Below are positions 46,670 through 58,933 of a stretch of 64,000 nucleotides of DNA, piece by piece. The position numbers and the translations under genes are program-made. The notes below the pieces were generated by a model. That model saw only the letters and a list, made by a program, of their open reading frames with translations, searched no databases and was not told where the DNA came from. The stretch covers positions 17,918,001-17,982,000 of the forward strand of contig CM106585.1 of NCBI GenBank assembly GCA_048013815.1, in the 5' to 3' direction. Origin of the DNA: Setoptus koraiensis (lineage: Eukaryota > Arthropoda). Every line of letters starts with the position of its first letter. The first letter of the stretch is position 1.

Positions 46670-48006
46670 CGTTATATAATTCGATATACTCTGGCGAATC
46701 GCTTTTATACTGGTCGTATCTAATTGTGGAAACGTGGTAAAACTTTTTTCTCTCTTTGGGGGGGCTGACTGCGGGCTCGGCGAGCGACAGCGCCAGTCGT
46801 GCAAACGAGAGCAGAAACTAATGGGGGCCTTGTGAGGCTTCTTATTATTGCTCTCGTCCCACTGGCAACGTGCGTTATGTTGAGTGGTTGGCGTGGATGG
46901 TGCGCAGAAAAATTGCGGATAATTGAATCAAGTCGACATCGTCGAAAGTCGAGCAAGTGTGTGTGTGTGTGTGTGTTTGTCGTAGTCGTGCCCGTTGATA
47001 CAACTGGCCCGGACCGATTGAGCATCGATCGACAGGAAAAAGATGATTTTTCCTCTCGATTTTTTTGGGACGAAATTGTAGGGCATCAACGGCTGGCCAA
47101 CAGCAAACAATAAACGTCACAAATAAACGGATATACACAAAGCGAGCCTGTTGTTGTTATTCGATTATTTGTTCTTTTATTATTATCATCATCATCACGA
47201 TGGATATATAAGTTACATAATGTGTGTGTTATTACATAATGGTGATCGGGTGTGTGTGTGTGTGTGTGTGCGCGCGAGTTTGTGTGTTATTACATAATGG
47301 TGGTTGAGTGTGGGTATGGGTGTGCTGTTGCATCATCTAGAATTTAGTTGATACTTGATATAATATGATAACACGGGCTTTTGTAGGTGGAGAGTTTTAT
47401 CATTCGTTGCCATTCAGATAATAAATTTTTGTTCACTGTTGACCGCGCAAAGTTATTGTCACAATGCCTGCGCTGTCTATCAATATCAACAACTGTTATT
47501 GTTACTGACACATAACCAGCATCATTTTATTTGAACTTGTGCTGGTCACCAGGGGTCGACAATGGGACTATAGCGACAAAACAGGCGCCTTCGCCACACT
47601 TGGCTTACTAATAATACCAATGCTAATAATACCAATAATAATGCCCATTTTGTTGCGTCATTCTTCGATAAACAAATTCACTTGAAAAGTTGCGCTTGTC
47701 ATTTGTCGTGTGTGTGTCGCGACAAGTGATCAGGCAACCGTTTCAACAGACTTATGTCAGAAGTAAATTGCAAATTTGCTCATCGTTTCGCTGTTCAGCT
47801 GATATCTTTTTTTTGTATATATATATTTTCTGGTATATATTTTTCTGCCCTTGCAGAGCTTGAATTGATTGACACGTTGTGTATGATGTGTGCGTATATT
47901 TGCGTTGTGTTCAAATCAATAATATGATAATCTGTGCCCCAGTTTTACTGTACTGGGCACGATAATACATGTACTTATATGCCCATATAGCGATATGTGA
48001 TGTGTC

Positions 48007-48062
48007 GAGAGGGAGAGAGAGAGAGAGAGCGGGAGAGAGAGAGAGAGAGAGAGAGCGAGCGG

Positions 48063-48104
<42 letters not shown>
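48007..48104. repeat. (GA)n microsatellite, about 98 bp
   Basis: Nearly pure GA dinucleotides, with GC/GGGA interruptions about every 20-30 bases (for example GAGCGGGAGAGAGA). Confidence 0.95.
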
Positions 48105-48106
<2 letters not shown>

Positions 48107-48650
48107 ATTTGAGGGGACCACTGTTGCTGTCGTCGCCCATGATAGTGATGATAATAATGGGCATAGCATCACGTTGTTGTTGCACAACAATTCACAACAA
48201 GTGCAACAATGTTGACACATCAGCTGTGATCAAATGTGACGTAATAATAACGGTTAATCATAAGTGTGTTTGTTGAAAAAGGTGTGTGTGTGTGTAACTG
48301 GTTACGTAATGTAATAATAATAATGATAATCATAATAATATCCAACAACAATGAAGCATGTAGTGCTGATTGTGCACCCATCAAACTAATGATTCCTGTC
48401 TGGCTGACCAGTTGACAGCCGAACTAAATAATAACTGTATTGTGACAATTCGGTGATTACTCGAGTGTTTGTCTCGAGTGTGCGAGCGTTTCGTTGTTGA
48501 GCTCAGGTCGCTTTAATTGGGAGATAACAGTCTGAGTTTGGGCAGGAAAACTTCAAGATTCAAGGGTGTAGCAGAGATTTGAGGTTCCGCGAGTTTGTCG
48601 GAGCGCCATCTTGACCATTGATGTGCAAATACAGTTTTTCGCAAATACTA

Positions 48651-48720
48651 TTTCGTGAAAAAACTGTTTTTCGTGAAAACTGTGTTTCGTGAAAACTGTT
48701 TTTCGTGAAAATTGTTTTCG
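48651..48720. repeat. Short tandem array of a 17-18 bp unit
   Basis: About four copies of TTTCGTGAAAACTGTT with small length changes, between the receptor gene and the 3' end of PTPRN. It lies about 110 bases downstream of the PTPRN stop codon and so probably in its 3' UTR. Confidence 0.85.
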
Positions 48721-48833
48721 CCATAACAACCAAGACAGGCGAGCTGTTTTCTGGCAGCGGGGGAGCCCGCGTGCAGTTACGCAATGGATGTGATGATTTT
48801 GCTGCAACTGGCCATACAAATTGTATGATACAA

Positions 48834-51800
48834 TCACTGTGGCAACGCTTTCAGTATGGCCTGTATTTCTTCGGCAACGGCGGCCAGCACAAACTCGAAT
48901 TGCGTTTCATTGTTCACCATTCGCATCCGTTGATCTCTCAGGTGCTCCAGAGTGGCCGCAATGTCGATCTCTTTGGCGCCTGAATGGAGGTTTAGTGTTT
49001 GAGCAGCGCGGAAATTGAATGCCGAATTGAACAAAAGAAGCAATATGGCGCCGGGCCGAAAGAAATAACAAAAAAAATTGTAAATACGAAAATGGCTCAT
49101 GTGAAAATAAACTGACTTTGCTAGAAATACAATGCTTGTGCGTACCTTTGCTTATGCGATTCAGCACCATGTCGATGAGGGTATAGGTACCCGATCGTCC
49201 CGTTCCGTCGCTGCAGTGCACCACTATGGGACTGGAGCTGATTCTGTAGCATTTATTCACCTTCCTGCTCGTTAATTCGGTATGTAAATAAGGGCGAGGG
49301 GCGCAAGTTCATTTGTGTTTAGTGACGGAAGTAGGACAGTTATCATGCATGCCAAGAGTGTGATTTATCGATTTGTCTGGGGCCTGCAAGTCTTTCTATG
49401 TTTGTGTGTTTTTGTCAGACTTGAGGCGCCTGCGAGGCCAATTGTTGTGAGAGCGAAGCTCAGCCGGGGTCAGCTTTATAGTTTGGGCTCATCGTGGGCA
49501 TTAATTCGAATTAATTATCATCGATAATGTTGTTACTGGCAGTCGTGTGTTATGCCCACCGACTGACTGACTGGCACTGTCATTCTTTCATGTCGTTGAT
49601 GTGTATTTTGTGTGTGTGTGTGTACGTGTATCTACTTATCTACTTAGGCGCTTATGTATACACACAAACAAACAGAGCGCCGGCCAAGCAACCAAGACAC
49701 GGCTCCCTCTGGCTTCCCCGGGCCCCATTGGCCCCATCGGCTGTGTCGGCCCCATTGGCCGCGTCGGCTGCGTCGGCCCCATCGGCCGCGTCGGCTGCGT
49801 CAGCTGCACTGCGCCGGCGACTGGCCGGGCTGGCTAGTTGGTTTTCGGTGGGGCGCCCTCGGGGTATTTGAAGTATCGATGACGACCTAATTAATTTTCT
49901 CCCTCTCTCCCTCGTTCACTGACACACTTTTGCGCTCGCAAACTAACTGCGCACAGCCGAAACCACTTACCATACTCGCCCTCCGCATTACCTGTGCCCA
50001 CTGCGGGCCCGAATATCTAGTCCAGCGGGCCCGCAAAGAGCCCGCTCTATGCTCACTGGTGCCGCGGATATTCGCATACCCGACATGCTGGTTCCATATA
50101 TCCGCGTATGCATTAGAATACCCTCTGGCAGCCAGAGCTCGCTCTCTCATCTGGGAATAGAATGGTAATTCATCTCATTCGGCTGGCTACCGATTGCTCA
50201 TATTCTGTCTGGAATGCATTTAGCGCAGCTAGATCGGGCACATCGGGGAGTGAATATAGTCGCACAGAGGCAATAATCTGGCCACTGGCAGGCGTTCGTC
50301 TGATGAGGCGCATCGATCGTCGGGCCCCCTTAAATCAGGCAGGCCGGCAGCGCACACACACACACACACAGGATGACCGCTAATTGGAACGAGGTTACTA
50401 AACCAAACTAAACTAGCGGCCAACATACAAACTAACAATTGTAATAGAGACCGGATGATTAATTAATCTCTTTTTAGGGCATCTCGCTCGCCCGTTGCCG
50501 TTCGCTGCCGCTGCCGTTCGTTCCCGTAGCCGTTCTTTCTGTCCACCGACTGGCGGCGCGCACCGACACAAGCTTATCGCGAGCGACCGGATAAGACCAA
50601 ACACGGCGACATAAACTAAACAAACAAACCAACCAGCGGCCTCATCTGGCCAATTTAGCCATGACGTAATGCCCTAATACCCGGCCGGCGCACGGCTAAT
50701 ATCCCCGATGATCCATAAACCGCCAGCTGACCGCACACTGTCGCTCACAAACAAACCAGTCTTGGCTCGTCCGACGAGGCCCAAGTAGCGGGCCAGCCGC
50801 ACAACAGTGGCCGCCCCAACTCACCTTCGAAACTCGAGAAACTTGTTGATGTTGCTGGGTATCGATTGGTCCGGCCAAGACAAATAATGGAACTGGGTGA
50901 TGGTGCGAGTCTCCAGCGAGCGCCTATCCATCAAGTAAATGTTGCGCACCAGATAGTCTTGGCAGCAAATGTGTTCGCTGACCAGGTGAATCTCGAAGTC
51001 GCCGTAGACTTGGTGATTGCGCGACTCCATGGGCCAGTAACAGTGACACAGCGAGACGCCGTTTTCGCTCAGGCGCGTCAGCATCACTATCACGGAGCAG
51101 CCCTGTTCCCATACCATCTGCAGTGTCGATAAATCATAGTGATAATGAGAGATAATGAATATTACATTTCGCCGACACATTCATGACGATTCATCATTGA
51201 TGCGAATAGTGCGCGCGCGATAAGAATGTCTTATTGAGATTCTTATTATGAGCGGATAAAACAACAACTCACCTGCCAAAAGTCGGCCACCGTGTCCTTG
51301 AGTGGGGCCTGAGTTATTATGTGCGTGGCTCGCTTGGGATCGTCGTCGTAGATGAAGTTTGCATTTATGTATTTGTTTGCAGTGGAGGCTGGCGGCTGTT
51401 CCGATTGTTTGCCAATTGGCTGCTGCTGCGGTGGCATCATTGCGTTTCCGGCGGTCGGGGCCAGTTTGACTCGCGAATGGTCGTAGGCGAGCGCGTTTTG
51501 ATTGCGATTTTTCGCTCGGTTTTCGCTCATAAGAGCACAATTTGTTGATTTTAAGTCGGACTCGTACGAGCACAACTCTCGCCAATCTCGTCTCACTCGA
51601 TCCTTGTCGTTGAGATGCTCCTCCATGTAGGACTGCAGTGGCGAACAATACACAAACCGTCAATTGATCAATTAATCCAAATTAACAATAAACCGATCGA
51701 AATTAAAACAGCAACAATTCACAGAGAGATGTCACTACTTACGAGAATCATGTGCGCCGCAATGATGTCCATGTTGGAGGTCACTATGGGCTCGTCGTCC

Positions 51801-52766
51801 GCCGTTGCGCCCCACTGATGACCGTTGATGGTGGCAGATTGCGAGGTGCCCGTTATCAGCGATTTCGTGGACGAATCCGACGAGCTTCGGCGCGCGTTCA
51901 GGTAACTGCCGCGGGCCAGTTCTTTCGAGAAACCGCCAGAGCCATTGGTGGGTGACAAGCACTTTGTGCAGGCTTGTTGATTGTTGTCAGAGGGCGAGGC
52001 CTCGCCCTTCAGCGTGCCGCTAATGACCGCTTGTTGGTCGTCGTCGGCGCACTCGTTGCCGTCCTCTGGCGCCGAATGCAGGCTCTGATTTTCGAGAAAT
52101 TACACATTGATTTTCGACGAATTTTTTTTTTTCCAAGAAAAAGGCAACCAATAAACAAAACAATACATATGATATGAAATTATTTGCAAAATCAATCGGC
52201 GAAACCGAAGTATTTCGGGACAATTAAACAACACAATCTCGCTGTTTCGAACTCACCTTGTATGCCTTGCTCTGGAGACCACCGTAGGCCGAGCGAGCGT
52301 ACGAGCACAGATTGCTACATTTGGCCCGCAAACCGACACAGTTGTGCTGCTGGTCGGTACCCCGAAACAGGAAGTTGGCGTACTTGTGACCGCATTTCGC
52401 CGATGTCGAGTCGTCCTGTGCCAGCGATTGGTCGCTCGAAGACAATTGCTTTGTGAGCTTTTTGCTGTTGTTGTTGTTGCGTCGCACCAAGGTTATCAAA
52501 CCCGTGTATCTGATGATGATAATGGTCACCATAACGGCCAACAAGAACGCTATCACCAGTGACATGAGTCGCAGTTTTTCATGATGCTCTTGCACGAGGG
52601 CAGCCAGCGCACCCTGGTTGTCGACGCCGGTTGCTTGCGTCATCAATTTATGAGCACGACTTTTTAACCCGGTGATCGATGACTGTTTCTGCTGATTTCC
52701 GGTGCCAAAATCCAAAATGGCCGCCGCTGGCGTGTCGTCTTCATTGTTGGCCCCAAAGAGCGCGTC
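48834..52766 (-). CDS. PTPRN: PTPRN/IA-2 receptor-type pseudophosphatase, six 3' exons (589 aa, 5' partial)
   Basis: PTPRN (IA-2, ICA512; nematode IDA-1) is a dense-core-vesicle membrane protein that supports peptide-hormone secretion. Exons on the minus strand: 52257-52766, 51743-52084, 51273-51632, 50825-51117, 49146-49264 and 48834-48979. All have GT-AG ends and agreeing phases (0, 0, 0, 2, 1), total 1770 bases. The first exon carries the juxtamembrane region and a transmembrane helix (residues 66-87, [19 protein letters not shown]). The second is a Ser-rich cytoplasmic linker ending [10 protein letters not shown]. The rest is the PTP domain: SYMEEHL, KNRN near 325, [21 protein letters not shown], the WPD loop (485-487), [10 protein letters not shown], signature [10 protein letters not shown] (518-527), [13 protein letters not shown] and the family's exact end ILKALPQ. 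The signature Ala is Asp, as in vertebrate PTPRN, so it is predicted inactive, yet the WPD loop is kept. The ectodomain is not in these exons. Confidence 0.95.
49265..50824 (-). other. Large PTPRN intron between the WPD-loop and signature exons
   Basis: A 1.56 kb phase-2 intron with GTGAGT donor and ACGAGCAG acceptor. It contains the nonamer minisatellite at 49722-49806 and a (CA)n run near 50352. No nested gene is supported; frames in it come from the minisatellite or GC-rich sequence. Confidence 0.85.
49722..49806. repeat. 9-bp GC-rich minisatellite in a PTPRN intron
   Basis: About nine units of GGCCCCATC, GGCTGCGTC and GGCCGCGTC in a roughly 27-base higher-order pattern. On the + strand it could be read as Gly-Pro-Ile/Gly-Cys-Val triplets, but it lies inside an intron of the opposite strand and has no gene structure. 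Confidence 0.9.
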
Positions 52767-52843
52767 CTAGATACAAGATGATAAAATTAATTAATTGAGC
52801 GCACGAAAAAATGCAAAGCACAAAAAAAATGTCACGTCATTAC

Positions 52844-53089
52844 TTGATTGGCTTGATTGGTCAAAAGGTTACGAGGTCGGGGGCCTGGGGGAGTGTGCCG
52901 GCTTGACAGTTGACATTTCCACTTGAGACGACGCGCAAATAGGAAACGAAAAGTTGAACTCAATCGGACAATACGAACAACATTCACGCGCAAATAGTTT
53001 ACCAAGTGCGGGATAGGTCGGTTCGGCTCGTGCGACAATTGCACAAAATGCGGCAAAATGCCCGGTGAATATCCATCCGCGTCACTCAT
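52844..53089 (-). CDS. Possible upstream PTPRN exon (tentative)
   Basis: A minus-strand open stretch starts at an ATG (53089, MSDADGYSPGILPHF) and runs 82 codons to a CAA|GTAATG donor at 52844. Its phase (0) fits the next exon, which begins after a CTAG acceptor at 52766. If used, it would add an N terminus with no signal peptide, giving a short cytoplasmic-start isoform, or it may continue a longer exon. NVVRIVRLSSTFRFLFARR is Arg-rich and only loosely recalls the family's membrane-proximal strand (VVGPALTFRIRHN). The matching splice phase is the main support. It could equally be chance in an intron. Confidence 0.3.
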
Positions 53090-53126
53090 GGATCCCCTTC
53101 GCGATTCATGAGTGACGAATATTCAC
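53065..53126. repeat. Imperfect palindrome around the tentative ATG
   Basis: GTGAATATCCATCCGCGTCA at 53065 pairs with TGACGAATATTCAC ending at 53126; the arms CGTCACTCATG and CATGAGTGACG match perfectly, with a 6-base bulge and a short loop. It could form a hairpin of about 20 pairs. Confidence 0.75.
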
Positions 53127-54314
53127 CACTTTAATACTGTTAATAACTTGTCGAGCGGGCGCCCCGAAACGAAAGACCGCCAGAGGCGCTCTAGAGGCAC
53201 GCTTTAATTATCAAGTTTCCACGGCACACAAACTGGCTGTTGTGTGGCGTAATATCGGCGAAGAAAGCAATAAAATGCGAGCTTGTGTTCAGGCGCTAGT
53301 CGGCATTGTTGGCGGTGCTAATATTGTAAAAAAAAGCGCCTACAACTGACATGGCGGGGGATATGTGCCAGATTTGCACATGCGAACGCGGGCCGGATAA
53401 TGCGCGAATTGGAACAGAAATTGGAAAAATTCTCGGAATTGGAATCGAAATTGAATATTCACACATGTACTATTTATACGCGCATAGCTAATTTGAACGG
53501 CACAGGCACGGCGCACTTGTACGTGTGTGTGTGTATGCAAATTGCACTTTTAGACGGCACGGGCCCCATGTTGGCCCATGGGTGGGCACTGCAATTCAGG
53601 GCAGCACGTGAATAGATTTTTGTCGGCGCGCTGATGAATGAAATCAGCGGGCATAAAACAATTTCAATTGAGCTCTTATTTATCTCTAGCAGCTCCTCAA
53701 CCGGCACCAAACAACCGCATCACGCGCCGCCTACCGTCCATCGCACAAAACCAATACATCACGCAGCGATATTGGCCGGTGGGGGCCCCGCTCAAAGGTG
53801 ATAGACTGACTTATAAGTGATTCATCTTGTTTGCGTGTGTGTCCCCATGTGGGTCGCTGTGTGTTGTTGTTGAACTAATTATAATTTAATTTTATATAGG
53901 CTATTCATTTGGGAGCGGCTGGGAGTGTTGTGAGTTTGGCGCACAAGCCAACACAAACAGATAGCTAGCTGGCCGCACAAGCTGCCACCCAGAGGCTCGG
54001 CGCCCCAATCTGCGCGATCGCTCGGCGAGCTATTGAGTGTGTGTTGTGATTGTAGTGGTGGGCTGTTAACGGTTGGCCGTGTTGTATATTGCGCAACACG
54101 AACCGTTCACAGACAAACACACAGCAGCGGTGGCATGTGTAAAAAATCATCATGATTTACCTGAGTTTGCCTGTAGCCCAACATGGCCGCTACTTGAGCC
54201 TTGTTTGGCTCCCTCGCTTTCGCTCCCTTTCTCCCCTTCTCCCCCGCTCTGGTCTGGTAATCGTGTTTGCTGTGCCAGCAAAACTACTTATATACCGTGC
54301 TACTTATATATAAT

Positions 54315-54315
<1 letters not shown>

Positions 54316-54345
<30 letters not shown>
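54316..54345. repeat. (CA)15 microsatellite
   Basis: Uninterrupted CA dinucleotides between TAATG and AGTAG. Confidence 0.95.
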
Positions 54346-54346
<1 letters not shown>

Positions 54347-54411
54347 GTAGACAGGCCCCCCGGCGAAGCCATATCGCTGACAGTTGGCCGCCGCCACTAG
54401 CAACACTACCT

Positions 54412-54444
54412 AAATATACGGCAAATATACGGCAAATATACGGC
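54412..54444. repeat. 11-bp tandem repeat, three exact units
   Basis: AAATATACGGC three times in a row, followed by a broken fourth unit (AAATATCCAG). Confidence 0.95.
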
Positions 54445-57340
54445 AAATATCCAGATATAGACACAGCCACTGCAGAGGCCCCATGGTCGGCCCAACAGCC
54501 GCCTCTACGATCGCCAGCCGCCAGTAGGTAGATAAACATACATGCCCGGCTGGCTTATCCCCCAGATGAAAGCTCACAATGACACAAACAAATTGAGTGT
54601 CAATTTAATGTTTGTCGATGTGCGCCTGCTGCCGTCGATGATTCAACATAATCCGATAGTGTGTGTGTGTGTGTGTGTCTTACCGATACGCAATGACGGG
54701 ATCATTCACTGGCATAACGTGAATATCATTGTGACTTATGCTCGCCGCTGTTGGTGCCGCTGCCTCTATCCGATACTCGATACTCGACGGAGTCTATCGA
54801 GTATCAGTTAGTTGTTGGACACCGAGGGCGCTAGTTAACACAGGTAACAACGACAACAACACCCACAACAATATGTGTGATATAATAATAATGAGCCTCG
54901 CCACATCGACCGTTTCATTGGCCACCAACGCATGTCAAGTCGCTATTCGCGAATAAATAATTCCCCCCCCCCGCCGCTTGTGGGCACCGTGCGAAACGCG
55001 CCCACGCTCGTGACATTTATCTATCGGCTCATTTTGGCCCGATTGAGACCTGCATGGCCTGGTATTATACGTATATAAATATACATAATACACTCTCAAA
55101 TATGATGGATGATATCGAGCTTAATTAGAGACCAAATAAACACCAAGTAAAAACAAACGACAAATTGGATCGAGCAGCCGCTCGATGGGCACCATTGAAT
55201 GGTGGCGACGTCTAGAGACACGGTCGCGTCTGATCGCGAGTTGCGCAGCTCCAATCAATTTGTTTCTGTCCAACGGTTTGAGCAACGATTCAGACGGTCG
55301 AAATATATGAGCCGAAATGAGAAATATATAATGTGAATAAGCCGATGCCGAGCGCTCATTGTTCGGCTCAGCTCATCGATAGCCGTTTAATTCATTTTCG
55401 CAATCTCCGAAACAAATTCGGCGACGATCGCACCGGATCGCGGACAGCTGCCGATCGAGCTTTGGATTTTCGACGGCGGACAAAATCTCGGCTATATGTC
55501 ATAGTTTGTCGTGCCAAAATGAGAGCGAATGCCGCAACTAAGCCGCTGATTTTTTTTTTCTCGTTGCCCGCGTAAAATGAACCCAGAAACAGCCCTCGCT
55601 ACTCAAGTTGAGTAACTCAACACATTCGCTCGATAATGCTCTAGCGAGGGGCACGCGCGCCACCGACGGAAACCGAAAACAAACTGGCCCGCGCTAGCTT
55701 AATTATGGCGCCTCTGGGCGGCCAATCGGATGAGATCGACAAATAACGCAGCAAAAAAAATAACGGCCTAGTGTGGCGCTGAGTGGGCGACACTAGTGAC
55801 ACTCTTTTGGCAGTCGGTCGCTGTTCGTCGTGACACAAAATGTAGCCACAGAATGGGCAAGAAAAGCGGGTTTGCCCCCGTTCTCGCATAGACCCATCTT
55901 GTTGGTGCACTCTATTAGTAATTCCAGCTATTTGGACGAGTTGACCAGCTCTCTTCATCGCAACGCTCACAATGGATGCTCGTTGGCATCGTTTTCCGGT
56001 TCCGTCACTTGTCAGCGAGCGAGAGAGAGAGCGAGAGAGAGGCTTGTTAGGCAACTATTAACAGTGAATGAAAATTGGAACAAGGTAAAACTGCAATCAG
56101 CACGATTTGTGTATTGTATTCTGTACACGGTGTGTGCACAACACGGCATGTATACAACAGATACCATGACGATTATTTGCGACAACAACGGCTCCTTCCT
56201 GTTTTTTTCACCTCACTTGAGCAGCGAGTAAAATTGTTTTTTTTTCTCGCGAAAAAATCACTGATGATGAATACTATCACTCGGACTCAATTCGATGGCT
56301 CGCCCACCGAATTGGGTCATTTCGCTGCTGATTGATTGAAACGCACGCACCCACTAATGAGCCGGATAACGCCCCCACTGAAACCCAAACCCAACTAAAG
56401 CGTTAAAGATCCCCGAAATGAAAACCCCGAATTGGGCTCATTCGAAACTCGCGCAATCGCTTCGAATTCAATTCGAATTTGCCACTGGTCGCCACTGGTT
56501 TCCACTACGTGCAGTGGCGTGCACCGGTTTGCACGTGCCCCCACTGCTGTGTGTCTTTATCGGGCGTTTCATCGCCGCGAATGAATTGATTGCAATGCCG
56601 ATTCGATTGCAATCGGATCTTGTCTGTCGGCCGCTCAGCGGTGCCCCTATCTCGTGTTCGACGACGCCAAAAATCCATCCACTGGGTGAACAGGGCAGGT
56701 ACAGGTATTTTGGCGTGCATGGGACGCACAATCTCGATTCAACAATCTACTATTGAGTTCACAAACTGGCACCACTTTCACTGAGGGGACACTGCTGGCG
56801 AACAACAGATAAACGGGCGGCTATCTCATGCGAGTGGCCCGTGCCGCTTCGGGCAAACTCGTCGGGTTGACCGTTAGTTGTGTCGAGCCAATATGTGCCG
56901 CCAAATGGAAGAGAGAGAGCGGGCGATATTAATGCCTGATCATTATGGCTTCACGTGCTCACGTGTCCGGGGTGCAGTTGGTGAGAGCGCCGCGCACCCG
57001 AAAACAGGTTGCTCGTTGGCGGGTATAAATTTGACAGCGGTTAAGTGATATCGCGTGCTTCGTAAATCAAAGAGAACAGATTAAATTAATGGAGCTGTCA
57101 CTAGCTGTCATGGCGACATATACGCAAATGTCGGCTGGCTAATATGCTCTGGTCGGTCGGCTTTTCTCGAGTCGAATCCGGTTTGTTGATCGGAGGTGGC
57201 TCGTACCTGCTCTGCAGTTTGTATTTACGTGTGTCGCATTGCTAGCCAGTGAGTTTTTACAATTTACGTTAATCAATTAGTGGACGATGCTTGATTCGAT
57301 TGGCGCTGGCCGACGTTGCGATAGCGGGCGCCCGAATGGT

Positions 57341-57490
57341 CTAATTGTTAAATTGTTAAATTGTTAAACTGTTTAATTGTTAAATTGTCTATTGGTTGAA
57401 TTGTCTATTTGTTAAATCGTCTATTGGTTGAATTGTCTACTTGCTGAAATGTCTTATCGTTAAAATGGCAAATTGGTAAGCTGTAAAATT
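57341..57490. repeat. Degenerate tandem array of about 8-16 bp units
   Basis: Starts as near-perfect TTGTTAAA units (CTAATTGTTAAATTGTTAAA) and drifts to longer ones (AATTGTCTATTGGTTG, twice). Degeneration is graded from left to right. Confidence 0.85.
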
Positions 57491-58849
57491 GCTTGCTTTG
57501 ATGCTATTGTATTAGCGCTGATTAAAGATTAAATTTCAATACCACAATTTACCTATGCAACATGTTTAGAGAGGGCGCCCTCCGTATGGATAGACAGAGT
57601 GTGGCCACTCGCACCTGTCGGGCTAATGATGCATAAAGCTAAATTGTCGAATCAAAATCAATCAAGGTGTCAATTATTGGTTGATTGATTGCATAACACA
57701 TTGTCACAACACACGCGTGACCACAACAATATATTAATTAACGGGCAGACAGACGGACGCACACACACACTCGATTCGAGTGACTCGAATTAATTTCTGA
57801 GAATTTTCACTTCTTGACGACAACGATGATAAACGATTGGTGTGCGATGATGAAAAAAAATCACTTCTGCTACTGCTACTGGTGTGTGTGTGTGTTATGA
57901 TATCACCTAGCTGTCAACTGTTATTATTGCGCAACACAGGCGCACTTCATTGGGCCCCAATTTGTGGCGTGTTCTTTTGTTTGTTCGTGATTCATCACGT
58001 GCTCAACTGTGACACCAGAGCCTTATAATGATACACTGATGATTATGTTTAGCTGTGTGCGAGTGTGTGTGTGTGTGCTCTATTAGCGACGCTTGCTGCT
58101 TGGCTCGCGAGGTTGAGCACCCCAACGAGTGCGTGTTATTACGTTATTAAGTAGTTATTACGTAACTCTCTCTCTCTCTCTGCCTGCGTAACAGTGTGTT
58201 TGTGCCCAAAGCGGAAAGGCCATTGACAGTTGCTAGTGAGTGATAAAGTGAGGCCGCTCTCTCGCTCTCTATCTGGCCACTGGCCACCGACGGGCTCGTT
58301 GGGCAAGCCAGAAGCGCCCCTCGTGCCCACGGTGCGCAATAAATCAAAATACACTGCCAGACAAGACATTATTATCATTGCGCTGGCGCTTGTTCTAGTC
58401 TCTGGATATACCGTTAGTTTATACCGCTAGCTACCAGCTACCAGGCCACTAATACCGCCAGTGCTAGAGGTACCCAGTGAATATACCCAGCGAGCCACAC
58501 GATACAGCAGCGCGATATAGCGGCGGTGGCACGTCAGAATAACAAATTAGAGGCACAGTGTGCCGTACACGTTTGCGCATTCTCATTACATAATCCGGCG
58601 TGACTAATACTCCGGTAAGTATTGCGCAACAAGGCAGCCGCTAACTGGCGCAGTACCGCCGCGTTGTCATGTGCACCATTGGCTGCCGCCATGATCGCAT
58701 ATGAACACTGCGCGCCGCGCCGAGCCGAGCCGCACCGCACCGCACTGCGCGTACCTTTGGCGCCAGTTGGCACGAGTGACCGCGAGTCCGCGGCATCCGC
58801 ACATTCCGCCAAAGTGCGCGCTGTCTGGCATATTACATAACTGGGCCAG

Positions 58850-58933
58850 CATAACGGGACGTCACACTATATATCCGCATATATATATATATGGCATCTA
58901 TATATACATACAGATATATCATGTCCCGTTATG
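58850..58933. repeat. AT-rich palindrome with 11-bp perfect ends
   Basis: CATAACGGGAC at 58850-58860 and its reverse complement GTCCCGTTATG at 58923-58933 enclose about 60 bases of alternating AT (ATATATATATAT, TATATATACATA) that can also pair. It could be a small hairpin element or an unstable palindrome; no target-site duplication is evident. Confidence 0.7.

Larger units (their letters stand above)
46670..48833. other. Intergenic region between the receptor and PTPRN genes
   Basis: No gene is supported. It holds the receptor's 5' flank and the 3' flank of PTPRN. There are (GT)n runs near 46962-46977 and 47251-47270, a duplicated segment with TGTGTGTTATTACATAATGG at about 47222 and 47282, a long (GA)n tract, and a short tandem array near 48.65 kb. 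Small frames here are translations of these repeats. Confidence 0.6.
53127..56760. other. Non-coding region upstream of the PTPRN exons, first part
   Basis: No gene is supported. GC-richer sequence with microsatellites: (CA)n at 54316-54345, three AAATATACGGC units at 54412-54444, (GT)n near 54660, a C run near 54963, and GAGAGA near 56020. Frames of 80-150 codons occur on both strands because stop codons are scarce in GC-rich DNA; none has domain likeness. It is probably PTPRN intron or 5' flank. Confidence 0.5.

Noticed and set aside
46553-47138. Several overlapping frames on both strands upstream of the receptor gene
   Set aside because: They read through the (GT)n tract and the receptor's first exon and 5' flank; no domain or splice structure of their own.
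49527-49890. Collagen-like Gly-Pro-Ile frame on the + strand
   Set aside because: It is the translation of a 9-bp minisatellite inside an intron of PTPRN, with all three frames open; repeat-driven, not a gene.
55641-56231. Frames of 133-137 codons on opposite strands
   Set aside because: They overlap each other antisense in GC-rich DNA, have Arg/Ser-rich low-complexity content and no family motif or splice support.
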